Assembly: GCA_002342545.1 (NCBI GenBank)
Contig: DDQE01000057.1
Span: 1 to 13,241 of the forward strand
Length of the DNA: 13,241 nucleotides
Source: Caryophanales bacterium UBA2450
GTDB lineage: Bacteria; Bacillota_I; Bacilli_A; RFN20; CAG-826
Reading direction: 5' to 3'
This document shows, piece by piece, positions 13,158 to 13,241 of the stretch (positions are counted from its first letter, which is position 1; every line of letters starts with the position of its first letter). The position numbers and the translations under genes are program-made. The notes below the pieces were generated by a model that had not been told where the DNA came from, did no database searches, and worked only from the letters and a program-made list of their open reading frames with translations.

Positions 13158-13241
13158 CTACACTCTTTCCTTATTTTAATATGGAAAAATTCACTTATTT
13201 GACTTAGACTATTTGCTGAAGAAGACTAACTATTAAAAAAC

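Noticed and set aside
1..13241. Mobile element, CRISPR array, toxin-antitoxin or defence system
   Set aside because: I found no transposase, integrase, regularly spaced repeats or defence domains; gene content is housekeeping and order partly matches Bacillus.
13135..13241. Start of another gene at the right edge
   Set aside because: The ATG at 13181 (plus strand) meets a stop after eight codons, and no Shine-Dalgarno or longer frame is visible.

Overview
This 13.2 kb window comes from a low-GC bacterium of the Bacilli/Mollicutes-Erysipelotrichia side of the Firmicutes. The inference rests on very AT-rich codon use, a short proline-tRNA ligase without an editing insert, RNase J, Spx and YlbF, and gene neighbours that recall Bacillus (ylbF-rsmD-coaD; nadK, a YjbK-like CYTH gene and spx; def near RNase J). 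All genes read through in the standard code with TGG for Trp. I identify 15 protein genes and one tRNA. None of the 15 genes stops at TGA (13 TAA, 2 TAG).

Layout. 1-3255 (minus): a membrane PAS/GGDEF/EAL protein whose c-di-GMP catalytic residues are all replaced, followed by proS. 3351-4713 (plus): tRNA-Ser(CGA) followed after 27 bp by a CobW-type metallochaperone GTPase with a His-rich loop. 4769-5791 (minus): a YitT-family membrane protein. 5976-6806 (plus): an unrecognised membrane-anchored protein with CxxC and a possible cis-Pro motif, suggesting a thioredoxin fold. 6867-8237 (minus): ylbF-rsmD-coaD, tightly packed. 8296-11154 (plus): def, then RNase J and maf overlapping by one base. 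11158-12074 (minus): NAD kinase plus a 46-residue membrane microprotein overlapping its stop codon by one base. 12119-12712 (plus): CYTH protein. 12709-13134 (minus): Spx with a cysteine-bearing tail.

Gene expression architecture is the most interesting aspect. Several operon-first genes (EAL protein, yitT, ylbF, def, CYTH gene) have a -10 box only 6-11 bp before the usable ATG and no Shine-Dalgarno, which predicts leaderless or nearly leaderless mRNAs. Genes inside operons or with longer leaders (proS, cobW, the CxxC protein, rsmD, coaD, RNase J) carry clear Shine-Dalgarno sequences. Convergent genes are packed so closely that terminator hairpins lie inside coding sequence (maf/microprotein; CYTH/spx).

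Most genes are housekeeping: translation (proS, tRNA, def), RNA decay and modification (RNase J, YlbF, RsmD), cofactors (CoaD, NadK), nucleotide surveillance (Maf) and thiol stress control (Spx). I see no mobile element, CRISPR array, phage gene or defence island. No intergenic stretch exceeds 300 bp; the longest is the 184 bp between yitT and the CxxC gene.
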